A stretch of 64,000 nt of DNA, from the NCBI GenBank assembly GCA_019915135.1, contig JAHLMK010000002.1, positions 2,604,001 to 2,668,000 on the forward strand. The letters are read 5' to 3'. Under the pieces are notes generated by a model. That model was not told where the DNA came from. It worked only from the letters and a program-made list of their open reading frames with translations, and did not search any database. The DNA comes from Strobilurus pachycystidiatus. Its lineage: Eukaryota; Basidiomycota; Agaricomycetes; Agaricales; Physalacriaceae. The position numbers and the translations under genes are program-made. The first letter of the stretch is position 1, and each line of letters starts with the position of its first letter. Of this stretch, positions 24,334 to 35,800 are shown one piece after another.

Positions 24334-25343
24334 TTAGATACGCCTCAATTTTACCACCTCCCCGGCCAACGCGGCTATCTGAAATTCTCTACTCGCTTGT
24401 TCGTATGTCGGATAGCCTTTATAAAGTCCCCCCGGCAGACCAACACAGTGGACGGCCGCCTCAACACTGTCGCAAAATGAGCACAGATGATAAGCGATGA
24501 ACAAGAGGAAAATCTTACTGGGTTTGAAACAACCCTACTTGGGTACCCACAAATACGACGAACCAAGACTTGCGGCGTAGTCCTCTGGCTAGAGGGGTGT
24601 CGGAGGACCAGACCAGCAAAGGGATGCGTTTTTGTGGAATACGACGGTAGCGTTCCGCGGGAACCGGCCCGGCATCGCGAACGAAGTGGTTGGCGAGCGC
24701 ATATTCGAAGGCTTCAATGGCCAACGCCGCGTCCCTGTATCCTTGGTGGATTGCGCCACTCTGCCCTGAGGTCTGGGCCTCACTTTCCGCCCTGGATTGC
24801 GATAAGCCTGATATCTTGATGCTTCAGTATCACAAGGCTTCTGACTGACCATGTTCTGTAGACGCCGGGTACGGCACCAACGAATACGACGTACGCCCTG
24901 CTTTTCGTGCTGATGCGCTCAGGTTTCGGCGTCAGGCGTTGGACTCGGGCTCCCTCCACATACTGCGCAGTTCCTGCCTCCGCCCTGTTACAAAGGGTAG
25001 CATTGAGTGAATCTAGGGTCTGAGATGAGAGACCGTACCAGCGCTCTGTCACCCGCGTGGTGCCATCCTTTGTGATGGAGTAAACGGTCCGGTTGCGGGC
25101 GGGCGTGAGCTGTATGTGGGCGAGAGCCGATGAGAGATCGTCGACATCTGAGCGTGACGAAGGGGCGGCACTCGTAATACCGCTGGCCGAATCAGCAGTC
25201 GAGATTGGGGCAGAGAGGCGGGTCAAGCCATTCGATGAGGGCGGAGGCGGAGAAGCCGGGAGAGTCGACGTCTCATCATCCTCAGAATCGGAGTGCAGGA
25301 TGATGAGAGTGGGCGAAGGACGATGCTCGCGGGGGGTTGTCAT
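24334..25343 (-). CDS. Protein with two viroplasmin-like (RNase H1 N-terminal) domains
   Basis: Three exons, complement(join(24334..24466,24519..24791,24850..25343)), 299 aa. After removal of 52- and 58-nt introns two copies of the same fold signature appear: AYVVFVGAVPGVYRTW...SGAIHQGYRDAALAIEAF (residues ~150-190) and WFVVFVGTQVGLFQT...GLPGGLYKGYPTYEQASREF (~240-285). This x-YVVFVG-x-GVYxTW...G-x2-G-x2-Y pattern is that of the domain found at the N-terminus of many eukaryotic RNase H1 proteins, which binds RNA-DNA hybrid or dsRNA. No RNase H catalytic domain follows. The N-terminal 140 residues are Ser/Pro-rich and disordered. Nucleic-acid binding is inferred from the family. Confidence 0.72.
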
Positions 25344-25469
25344 TTTGCAGTCAGGTTGAGGTTAAACGTACGGATGAAATTGAGAGCTGGATACATTTAT
25401 ACGGTAGCGATCAGATCACGGTACAAGAACAAATCCATATGACTATGACACCCGACATTTCCCCTAGAT

Positions 25470-26179
25470 TCACATGATTGCACAGGCGCCGCAGAAAACG
25501 CCACAGAGTCTGTTCAGATAGGAACGTTAGAATCGGGGGTGAAGAAGGCAAAAAGGACTTACTGATCACGACGGGACTCGCGCAAGCCACAAATAACGAC
25601 CTTTCCCCGGGCGAGATCGTCATTAAAGTGCTTGAGAGCAACACTTTGACTCCCCCGCTTGGGAGCAATTCCACCGGATACGCCATTAGTGTACGAGGCG
25701 GCGAGGGCGCTTTGACGGTGTGGTCAGCTTGAGACGAAATCTAACGCGATCGACTTACGAGTCTGTGACAATGCCCACCTTCTGCCCGACAGTGACGCAG
25801 TAGAAGAAGGTCTTGGAGTCGTCCGGATTCTTGGGAATGAAGGCGGCGCGAAGCGGAGTGGTCGGCACGGTGTCATACATGACGCCGGTGCGGGGGCAGG
25901 TCTCATCGGTGGCGTACTGAGATGCTTCCAGGTTGGGGTCGTAGACACAGCCGGCCGGGAACCAGTCTGGCGGCGTGATGACATTAGGCGTGCGATAGGG
26001 CGGAGGACTGGGTTCTTCGGCATCGCTCGCAAAGACTGTAATGGTCATTAGCCTACGCGCGTAGCAATTGACGGTGTAGGAAACTGACCAGCGGACGTCT
26101 CGATGGCCGCGGGCGTCGCCGGTAAACCACCGGCGGCATCCTGGTCAACAGAGGCGGACTTCTGAGTTAGCGAGGACAT
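25470..26179 (-). CDS. Single viroplasmin-like domain protein
   Basis: Four exons, complement(join(25470..25509,25563..25709,25759..26035,26089..26179)), 184 aa; introns of 53, 49 and 53 nt. Splicing gives FFYCVTVGQKVGIVTDS joined to ALAASYTNGVSGGIAPKRGS, the same Y-x-V-x-V-G-x2-x-G-I...G-V-S-G pattern as its neighbour. The start at 26179 precedes a Ser/Ala-rich leader; upstream of the domain is a Pro-rich stretch with PDWFPAGCVYDP. It is adjacent to, and on the same strand as, the two-domain protein, so the two probably arose by local duplication. Confidence 0.68.
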
Positions 26180-26676
26180 GGAAGGGGAGGTTAACAAAAG
26201 AATGATGGAAATATTTGCAATCGGCCGCACCTTTTAGGTTGCGATGTTACCACCCCAATTATTTTTCCCTAGATCATCATGTTTCCTAAAGCGAGTTGGT
26301 TGATAAATTAGCTAGACTTCCATGGAGAAGAAGTCGTTGCTCACGGGGCGAGGCGCCGGATGACGTTTATTGAAACAGGGCGCACGTCCACAAGCATATC
26401 CTCCAATCCATGAGTAAATGTAGGCGCCTGGTATTTCTCTGCGCAGAACTATTGGGAACTGTTGCGCTGTAGCGTTGTTTAGTAGCTTGAAGAGCTCTCC
26501 GAGATAGTTGTTGTTACGGTCAGGGATTCAGAGCGCAGCTGCGGAAGGGGGCGGGCGTAGCACATGATATTTTCCCTAGATCTGTCAGCGGCGTGGCGTG
26601 TTCCTAATAACGCTTATCCGCCTACCTTGATTTGAAATTCCTCTCTGCAAACCAAACTGTCTTTTGACCAAGGACG
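26180..26676. promoter_or_regulatory. Divergent intergenic region
   Basis: About 500 bases separate the minus-strand gene starting at 26179 from the plus-strand gene starting at 26677, so both promoters must lie here. No reading frame or named element is seen. Strand usage switches at this point, from mostly minus (15.7-26.2 kb) to mostly plus (26.7-50.6 kb). Confidence 0.5.
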
Positions 26677-29545
26677 ATGGTGCGGACGCAAACATCCAGA
26701 CAAGCTCGAACTCGAAAATACACGAAGAAGGGGAAGAGCGACCGTCGCAATGCTAAAGGATGGATGGAAGGGAAACGGCAAGATGTTTTCCTGCCGTTGG
26801 TGCCGTCATTCGTGGAAGCAGCGGACAAGGGTTGGCAGGCGCTGGAGGACCGCCTGAAGGAACTACAGAATTTGTATCATTTCCATTTCCCCTTCCCTAT
26901 GGGTGATGCAGACGAACCCGACGAGATGCAGGAGTACGACCCCACGCGCCCCCCACGACTAGACGAATCGGGACTCAACGACGACGAGCTGGCTGCCAAG
27001 CGTGCACATGTCATTCTCTATAACAGTGTCAGTCTTACTTAACCTCACGGCGCGACAGCACAGTTGACCGACTCATTTTCTTGACAGCGAATACGGCGCT
27101 GGTTCCACTATCGCGCACGAAAGCTGAGGAAACGCGTAATGCGTTTGACGAAGCGCGATCCGGACGACACATTCCAAGTCTTGATGGCGAGGTTGGCTGG
27201 TGTCAACAAGCCGCCGCGGCAGCCACAGGTTGCCCACGTCTGGGCCCAGGCGAATTGGAAGGAGGGAGATAGAGTGGGGACAAAGGTCGAGAGTTCGTGG
27301 AACGCGCGCGAGAATAAGACGGTTACCAAGCACCCTGTGAACTTCTCCACAGAGGTAGTACGCAAGGGTTTCGCAGCTCTGCCAGCGGAGGAGAAGGCGA
27401 AGTGGGCGGCGGAGGCAAAGACGCAAGGTGACCACGCGAAAGCAGAGTACGCCAAACTCTTAAAAAGTCCCCCTTCGAAACAGCCTGAGGCGCGCGCACT
27501 GTGAGTGTCCTATCTTTGAAACACAGGAACTGGTACTGACCTGTACGACAGAGCGGTGTCGAATGCGGAAAGCTTCATCGGAGAGATCAACCGAGGGATT
27601 GAGGAGCGCACGTTTTGTCGCATCTTCACGCTGATGGGTGGACCGATGGACGTTCACGGTGGCGAAATTGGCACTGTAAAGTGAGGAATGTTGTCACAAA
27701 TCATGGCGTACACTGACCTCAAATTCGCACAGTGTCACGACTTCGAAGAACAGGGCTGTTGTGCCATTGAGCTTCGCGGAGTTCATGGGGCCAAAGCGAA
27801 TGAAAGAGCTTACCGACGCGTATCAGGAATGGCTTGACCTTTGCTATACAAAAGCTGAGAGGCAGTCGGTGGTGTGCAAAGGAAGTGGCGGTGCCACGCA
27901 AAAGGCGCCGTTGTTCCGCCCCCTGGACGACTCTGGGGCGCCGTTGATCAGTCTCCCGCCCGATTTCGAGCCGGACTTGTCGGTGCCTGGCGCACCGGCG
28001 GCGGCGACGGCGGGCAGTCCAGCTGCTGAACCGTGTTCTATCAATACCGCTGAGAATACTCCTCCCGCCGCAGCCGATGCGACGACGGCTAACGAGCCGC
28101 CTGCTGCAGCCCAAACTACCCATTCCACTCCAACCTTCCATCCTGCCGTACCTGAGGTAACTCCTCCTTCCGCACCCTACCCGACGACAACGGTTGCCGA
28201 GCCTGCTGCTCAACCTTCTTCTATCCACGCCCCTGCGAGTCCGCCGCCCAATCCGACGACTCCAATCAATTCCGTACCGGATCTGGCTGAGAACGGCGCA
28301 TCTCGTCACAAAACAGCCCATGGGGACGACTCAAAGAAGATGCATTTGGCGCAAGAGCTGCTCGCCAAGTTGTCCGACGAGTCTTCGGAGGGAGAGTCGT
28401 CATCGTCGTCGTCCTCCGACGAAGCGGATGACTCTGACGAATCAGAGTCGGAAGACGACGTTGTCCAGCACCCCAGAAAATTGTCGGGTAGAAGTCGGCG
28501 GTCCAGTTCGCGAATGGTGGTGGATTCCGATGAAGAGGCGGATGAAGAATCGACTGAGGAAGGGAGGAACGCAAAGGTGTCTAGGGAAAATGGGACGCTT
28601 GATGCAGGACATAAGCACGCGTCGAAGCGAAGGGAGAGCAAGAGGCAGACGTTGAGTCGTTTGAGGAGGAAGACGCCCGATTCAGACGGTGGTGGTGGTG
28701 GGCGGCCTACCAAGATGAGACGTACCGGTCGAACGTCGGTTTCGGCGGGGGTGCGTGCTTCTGCTCCGCCTGACTCGTCTCCAAGGAAAGGAGCGCGAAC
28801 CTCGACTCTTCCCAATTCACCCTCGCGCCGTACGCGGGACTCTGCGCCGCCTGAATCGCCAGTGCGCCTACCTCTTCAAAAATCACCGGTTGTCTCGCTG
28901 GTTGCACGCCGCACACCTTCACCATCAGGAACGGACCAAACACCTGCTGCAATCGCGGAAAGGGAAGAGCGAGTTAGGGCATTGTTGTCGGAAGCACCTG
29001 CGTGGTTAGCAGAGCCTGTACGCGAATTCTTGGGGGCTGTTGGTGGAGAGGGAATGATGTCGGTGATTTGGCTGCTGTTGGAGATCGAGTATGAGCATGG
29101 CTGGATATCTGTGGAGGATGGAAAGAAGTTCAACCTTGGTGGTACGCGCCTGCGTCCTGCTCTGCTGCAAACTTGGATCAGGAACGGCCGGGCGCGGGCG
29201 AATAAGCGTATTGTGTTGATGGAGCATGATGCGGACACATTCATCGAGGCGTGGACGGCATGGTGGGCAACACTACAGAGCGGATGGCGACGTCGAGATG
29301 ATGTTGGAACTTGGGAAAGATCGGCCTATGGCGGAAGTTTCGAGAAGCTGAATGTTCCAGGCCAAAACGGTTTACTAAGTGTCGTCGCCCTGCTGTCTTG
29401 GTGGAGAACATACGCAGCGGAAAGTGAGGACTCCAAGGCTGTGAACAGTTCAAAGGAGGCCATGCTGGATGTCGAATGGGCTATGGTGGGTCTTCTTGCA
29501 GATCTGCGCCGATCTGGAGGGACGCGGGGTGATGGAGCGGCGTAG
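26677..29545 (+). CDS. Large Ser/acidic-rich island protein (family Y, copy 1)
   Basis: Four exons, join(26677..27027,27088..27500,27552..27680,27733..29545), 901 aa. The N-terminal ~300 residues form an ordered region (KGWMEGKRQDVFLPLVPSF, RIRRWFHYRARKLRKRV, WKEGDRVGTKVESSW, NVTTSKNRAVVPLSFAEFMG); the middle ~300 are Ala/Pro-rich, then Ser/Asp/Glu-rich with basic patches; the C-terminal ~150 form a conserved domain (SVIWLLLEIEYEHGW, LLQTWIRNGRARA, WTAWWATLQSGWRRRD, VPGQNGLLSVVALLSWWRTY). The paralogue at 39385-41690 shares the exon layout and both ordered ends. The acidic and basic blocks suggest a nuclear, chromatin-type protein (inference). Function unknown; no catalytic motif. Confidence 0.72.
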
Positions 29546-30305
29546 AAAGATTCATTTAAGTAGAGAAATGACCGTGTATTGCGCGATGAAAAAATAGTGT
29601 GCGAGTTTGGTCCGATCATAACCGAGGAGCGAGTGTGTGGCGCTGACGATCCGATTCCATGGCGGTCTGAAAGTGACAAGTCCCCGATCACGTGCGGGTG
29701 GTTGGTTCTCACACGTGGCTGGCTTACGCGGCTATGCTCGCATCGTAGGCGCGACACGTAGCGGGCCCGTGCGCAACAGGGTGAGGGTGGATTTAGACCA
29801 AGGATGGGAAGTGGATGGCAGAGCATCAGAAGGAACCGTCGTCAGAGCTGGGGAGGGGAGTGCGGCGCATTTTTTGAGCTAGCTACCGTTGTTGGTATAA
29901 AATAAACCTAGAAAATTGATGCAAGGATATGAAGGCCAGTATGATAAAGAGTAAAAATATAGGCAGCCAATATTATGAGAGCCCGGGAATGTGGCGCATT
30001 TCGCAACCCCACCCCCGCGTCCCCCCAGAACCGGCTGCTGCTGCCCGGCACCCTTTCAGCTAGACCCTGAGCACCCATCCCCAACGGGGAGCGGTGCGAA
30101 CAATTGCGAGCATGCCGAATTTGCTGCCGCGATTGAAGGTCCGAATATAATATTATATTGAGGCCGGGAGGGCGCGCATGGGGCGCCCGGGCGCGGGAAG
30201 GGGGCGCCGAACAATTGAGCCCTGACAGCGAGCGGGGCAGCATTATATAAGCCAGAGCGGCGGCTGCGAGGCGGTACCCCGGGTGTTACTCGGGCTCAGA
30301 GCTCT
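29546..30305. other. Intergenic, GC-rich block
   Basis: About 760 bases. The right half (about 29990-30290) is strongly G+C-rich, with many CG dinucleotides and GGGCGCCCGGG-type runs, in contrast to the AT-rich 29.88-29.98 kb. No gene is supported. Confidence 0.45.
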
Positions 30306-30352
30306 CGATAACTATCAGGCAAATGAAAGTAGTATCCATTGATAACTATCGA
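30306..30352. repeat. Pair of CGATAACTATCG-type motifs
   Basis: CGATAACTATCA at 30306 and TGATAACTATCG ending at 30352, separated by 23 bases, so the pair itself is symmetric at its outer ends. Same core as the cluster at 15472-15533. Confidence 0.65.
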
Positions 30353-30578
30353 GGACTAATTGTCTAATTAGTACCACTACGGCTCTACCAGCAGGCCTTT
30401 TTGCGTCACCGGCACTAGTTGTGCTGTCAGGCTCCCAGAGCCGGCCTGTCGATAAGATGAGTTGAGTCGACCACTGTAATAGGGAGAAAAATATACAGTT
30501 TTGGAACATAAAGGCGAGTTCCCGCCGCGAATATGTCATTTTCGACTCCAGGGCCACTATCTGCAGTCTGAGGTTGGC

Positions 30579-31052
30579 TGTCACGAATCGCCTCTATTCT
30601 GCTTCCTCCATCACGTCTCCACTCCCGACATCGCCACATTCTCCCATCTCTACATTCACCTCGGCCTGGGCCTAGCCCACATTCACTTGGCATCCATCGT
30701 CTTGGCATTGCCTAGACCTGTCCATCAGTGGTCTGATGACCATCTGGGTCCACTCCGGACCGCCTATTGTCTCTACTCCGGCCCGCCTATTGTCTCGCCA
30801 CATTAGGACTTCCTATTGTCTTATTGTTCTCCTCCTTACTACACAGCCACGGACTTTGTATATATATAGTAGCTCCCTTCCCTTTAGTTTCCTCAGTCTG
30901 TTCTCTTCGTCTACTCACTGCTCGGTCGCTCCTAGTACTGGTGTAGCTTGACACACTCCTCCTTCATATCTATCTCTATCTCTATCCCTTTCTCCTTGTC
31001 TCGTTCATGTGACTTGGGTGGTTGCCTTAGTATTCGGGCACCAGTCTTGACA
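30579..31052 (+). repeat. 5' LTR
   Basis: 474 bases, TG...CA ends. Contains a TATA run at 30859-30866 and a pyrimidine-rich U3 start. Matches 36917-37390 with two substitutions by my reading. Confidence 0.95.
30859..30904 (+). promoter_or_regulatory. LTR promoter and predicted transcript start
   Basis: TATATATA at 30859-30866 precedes AGTCTGTTCT (30895-30904) by about 30 bases, the usual TATA-to-start distance. That decamer is the exact complement of the primer-binding region just after the LTR, so 30895 is the likely 5' end of the genomic RNA. Confidence 0.7.
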
Positions 31053-31054
31053 CT

Positions 31055-31064
31055 AGAACAGACT
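31055..31064 (+). other. Primer-binding site complementary to the element's own 5' end
   Basis: AGAACAGACT lies two bases after the 5' LTR and is the reverse complement of the predicted first ten transcript bases at 30895-30904. This is the self-priming arrangement known from Tf1 and sushi-type elements, in place of a tRNA primer. Confidence 0.7.
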
Positions 31065-31097
31065 CTTCTACACCCACCTCACACCCTCGCTCGGCGC

Positions 31098-32896
31098 ATG
31101 CCCGCCGACCGTACAACCTCAGACCCCACACCTGCCTCTCAACCTCGTCCCACACGCCTTGTATTCAAGAAGACTGCAGCTGCCACTCCCCGTACGTTAA
31201 CCCACCGCGAAGTCCTTTTTCACACTCTACCGGCTGCTATTAGGGCTCGTCATCGCGGAGATCACCGCAGTTTCTGGCGTGACACCGATACCGGTCCACG
31301 CACTCCTATCCTCCCATCATCGCCCGCTTCTCTGCAGAAGAAGCGCCTCCCACACCACCTCCCGGCGCCTACCTTCATCAGGGCAAGTACTTCCAACTCG
31401 ACGAAGAGTATCACCCCCAGGAGATCTTCTACGAGCCAGAAGACGAAGACTACCCCGAATCTTGGCATTACCTTGAACCAAACGGAGACAAGTACTACCT
31501 TGAATCAGAAGAGCATCAGGAGGCTAAAAGGCGTTTAGAAGAGCGCACTCGAGCTGAGTTACAATCATCCACACAGACCCCAGGCTCACCTGCACCTCGT
31601 ACCCCAGTCCCCTCTGCTCCACCGTCTCCTGTCCGATCGGAACCAACCTTTAACTCCGCTCCTACCTCCCCAGTTCCATCCCCAGTCCAGGACAATTCAC
31701 CACCTGAATCCCAACCTCTTGCTTTAGACCCCGAACCCTCTGAACCATCGACTCCCCCGTCTTCATCGTCATCTTCTTCTTCCTCCTCCAATCCCTCTCG
31801 GTCATCATCTCCATCTTTTCTAGTTCACCCAGTCCCTCCTATCATGACTACTATTCCCAGCGAGCGTGGAGCTAAGCTTGACAACTTCGTCGGCGACCGC
31901 GCCACATCCACTACATGGCTGGCCCAATACCGCAACCACATGCGGCTGAACACCGCCCGCTATTCTACTGAGATTGAGAAGGTCTCGGTCTTCCTTTCAT
32001 ATTTCAAGGGACCTCTCGCCGGTAAATGGGCAGAACGCCGCATGAAAGAGTACGATGCCGATCAGGACGATAATACCATCCCAGCTGCCAGCAAACGCTG
32101 GACCACACAGGCATCTATCATCGAGAAGTTCAAAGCCGACTATGCGGCCATCGACCCAATCACCGCTGCGCGTACCGCCATCGAGACCATCCGCCAGGAA
32201 AAGGACTTATCTTCAATTGATAAGTTTATCACTGCCTTTGATGGCTACGCTGATGACTCCCAGTTTGACGAAAGCTCGTTACTCTACTTCTTCAAACGCG
32301 GCTTGAACCCCAGTCTCTTGGACCGAATCTGCATGTCCTACCCCATTCCCGATACCCTTGACAAGTTCAAGACCCGCGCTGTTGAGATGCAGCATGCCTA
32401 TGAAGCCCGCAAGGCGGAAAAGGCTAACTGGACACAGCGCTCCCATTCCTCTCCCGGCATTTACGCTCCTCGTGCCCCGCCCCAGCGCGCCCCGGCTCCC
32501 GCTCAAGATATGGGAGTACCTATGGATGTAGATGCATCCCGTAACACAGGTGCTACCTTGTCCTCTCCTTTGACTAGGCTGACCCCCGAGGAGCGCGAAA
32601 TCCTTCGCAGGAAGGGCGCTTGCTTTAGATGCCGCGGCCCCAACCACATGTCCAAGGACTGTCCTACTCGCTTTGGCACCAACGCCTCTGCTCCGGCCGC
32701 AAACCGCACCATTCGCGCCGCTGACACGTCCGCCGCTGTCACGGCTGTTCCCACTTCCTCCGACACTACTCCCGCATCGTCTGCCGATGCAATTCAACAG
32801 ATTAGCAACGCGGCCAACTTGCTCCGTGGCCTACAGGGAGATGAGAAGGCGCAGGCCTTGGCTTTCTTGAAGGATGTCGCTGGCCTGGATTTTTAG
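31098..32896 (+). CDS. gag: Gag (frame break near its N-terminus)
   Basis: An ATG at 31098 opens a frame (MPADRTTSDPTPASQPRPTR) that runs to a stop at 31536-31538. The frame that continues to 32896 is open from 31283 and has its first ATG at 31844. The two overlap at 31283-31538, and protein-like content moves from the first to the second around 31300-31320. So either gag is 350 aa from 31844 with a separate leader frame, or a one-base change split a longer gag. Capsid-type helices are seen (FVGDRATSTTWLAQYRNHMR, FLSYFKGPLAGKWAERRM), then a CCHC zinc knuckle CFRCRGPNHMSKDCP near 32620-32664. Gag packages the RNA into particles. Confidence 0.85.
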
Positions 32897-35800
32897 AGCG
32901 CTCCCCTACCCCGACGTTAGGAGGAGCTGTACGCAATTCTGTCACAAATTTTACCAATCGATTCTCTGTGTTATCAACCCTTTGTGAGCGTACCCATCCC
33001 AAAGAACTTCGAATGTCAGCAGTCACCCAGAACCGACAGACACCCTCGATCACACTGGAACTTGAATTCATTGGCAAAATCACTGGCAGAAGAATCGTCG
33101 CACAAGCTCTAATTGATAGCGGCGCTGAAGGTATTATTATCAATGCCCGCTATGCAAACCAGCATCATTTCACCCTCATGCCCCTTTCCTCCCCTTTCCC
33201 TGTTCGTAACGTTGACGGCACCGAAAACGTTATGGGCTGGGTCCGACACTATACTACCCAGCGCATCCGGATCTATAGCCGAGACGGTCATTCCTATCAC
33301 GAAGAGCTAATCGAGCTCTACGTCACTGACATTGGTGATCACGACGTTATCCTTGGCACTGACTGGCTCGACGAACACAACCCAGAAATAGACTGGGCTA
33401 GTGTCCAGATAGATTTCACTCGCTGTCCCAACTCTTGTACCCTCAACAACCCCCCGGTGACTGACGTACGTGCCCACGCCAAACGCATTCCCATCCCCAC
33501 TAAACGCTCTCCTCACGACCCTCGTCTTCACCATCGAGACTACCAAGTTCAATGGAAGGATCGCGAAGGCAACCTCCGGCCTGTCCCAGTCCAGCGTACA
33601 GCCGGACAACGTCGAAGCATCCGACCCCGCGTTTACAATTGGGTTCAAATTCCCGTCGTCTTGTTCACCGAGGATGATGAAGAAGAAGTGGAGGTCCCAA
33701 GAGAATGGGAAGAGCAGATATACACTCAAGTGTTTCGGGATGATTATCCCCGCCCGGTGCGAGATCCACAAACTCCTGATGGTCCCTCTATTCAAATACG
33801 TGCTGGATTTAGCAAGGCGCAGGAACTTGCTGAAGCTAGTCAAATGCCCAAGGACACCCGTCCTCTCGCTGAGCGTATTCCTTCTCAATATCATGCCTAT
33901 CTCACTGTCTTTGACAAGCACATATCGGACCGGCTTCCCCAGCACAGCACCTGGGATCATGCCATTGATCTCAAACCCGGTTTCGAGCCAAAACCATGCA
34001 AAACCTACCCATTGTCTCCAACTGAACAAGCTGAACTTGACGCGTTTCTCGACGAAAACCTGGCAAAAGGATACATACGTCCTTCCAAGTCCCCTATGGC
34101 AAGTCCCTTCTTCTTTGTTAAAAAGAAAGACGGAAAACTACGCCCCGTCCAGGATTATCGCGAACTTAACAAAGGCACCATCAAGAACGAGTACCCACTC
34201 CCGCTCATTGGAGAATTGATCGATAAACTCAAGGGTGCTCGTTACTTTTCAAAGGTAGACCTTCGTCAAGGCTACAACAACTGCCGAATCAAGGAAGGAG
34301 ACGAGTGGAAAGGCGCATTCAAGACAAACCGCGGTCTGTTTGAACCCTTGGTGATGTTCTTTGGTCTTATGAATTCTCCTGCCACGTTTCAAGCAATGAT
34401 GAATACCATTCTCAAGGACCTGATCGACTCCGGCAAAGTTGTCGTATACATGGACGACATCTTGATCTTCACCAAGACCTTAGAAGAACACCGCAAGGTT
34501 GTCTTGCAGGTTCTCCAGCGCCTGAAGGAGCACGATCTCTATGCTAAGCCCGAGAAGTGCACCTTTGAAGCTGAGTCCATTGAATTCCTCGGACTCATCA
34601 TCTCTCACAATGAACTTCGCATGGACCCAGTCAAGGTAGACGGTGTCGCCAAGTGGCCGTTACCTCGGAATGTCAAGGACGTCCAATCATTCCTTGGCTT
34701 TGGGAATTTCTACCGTCGTTTCATTGAAGGTTTCTCTCGGATTGCGCGCCCCCTGTTTGATCTCACCAAGAAAGACGAACCATGGGTCTGGAAACCGGAG
34801 TGTCAAGAGGCCTTCGAGGCACTTAAAGATGTGTTCACATCGTCACCCGTCCTTATCATGCCTAACCCCGACAAGCCCTATCGTGTGGAAGTAGATGCTT
34901 CAGACTATGCCACAGGCGGAATTCTATCCCAGACAGGCGACGACGACCAATGGCATCCTGTCGCCTACATCTCTAAGTCCCTTTCTGAACCTCAACGCAA
35001 TTATGACATTCATGACAAGGAACTTCTCGCTATTATCCGTGCTCTGGAAGCCTGGCGCCAGTACCTCGAAGGTTCAGCACACCGAGTTGATATTCTCACC
35101 GACCACAAGAACCTTGAATATTTTGCCAACTCGCAGAAACTCAGCCGGCGACAGGCTCGCTGGGCACTATTCCTCACTCGCTTTGATTTCACTCTCACTC
35201 ATAAACCTGGTACTCAGAACCGTAGTGACCCACTCTCCCGCCGTGCGGATCACAAAGAGGGGGTCGATGACGACAACACCGACAGGATCCTCCTTGATCC
35301 AAAGTTTTTCCGAATTCGCGCTACCAGACCCGGAGAAGTTGTAGCCGTTGGAGACGCTGAGCTGCGACGACGTATTCGAGAATGTCCAAATAAGGACGCT
35401 GAGGTCCGTGGTGCGTTAGAAGTCATTCTTCGCAATGGTCCTCGTTCGCTGGTCAAAAATCTACAGGAATGGAACTACGAGGACGGACTAGTTCTCTTCC
35501 GTGGCAAGGTCTATGTTCCCGATGACCTGCAACTACGCCGAGACATTGTCAAGATGCACCACGACTCTCTTGGTCCTGGACACCCTGGACGCTTCAAGAC
35601 CTACGAACTTCTCAGTCGAGAATTCTGGTGGCCAGGCATGTCTGTCTTTGTTCGCGACTATGTCGATGGCTGTGCTACCTGTCAGATGACGAAACCTAGG
35701 AATCATCCGGCACATGTTCCCCTTATACCCAACGAGATTCCCGAGCGCCCTTTTGGGACTATCACCACCGACTTCATTACAGATCTACCCGAGTGCGAAG

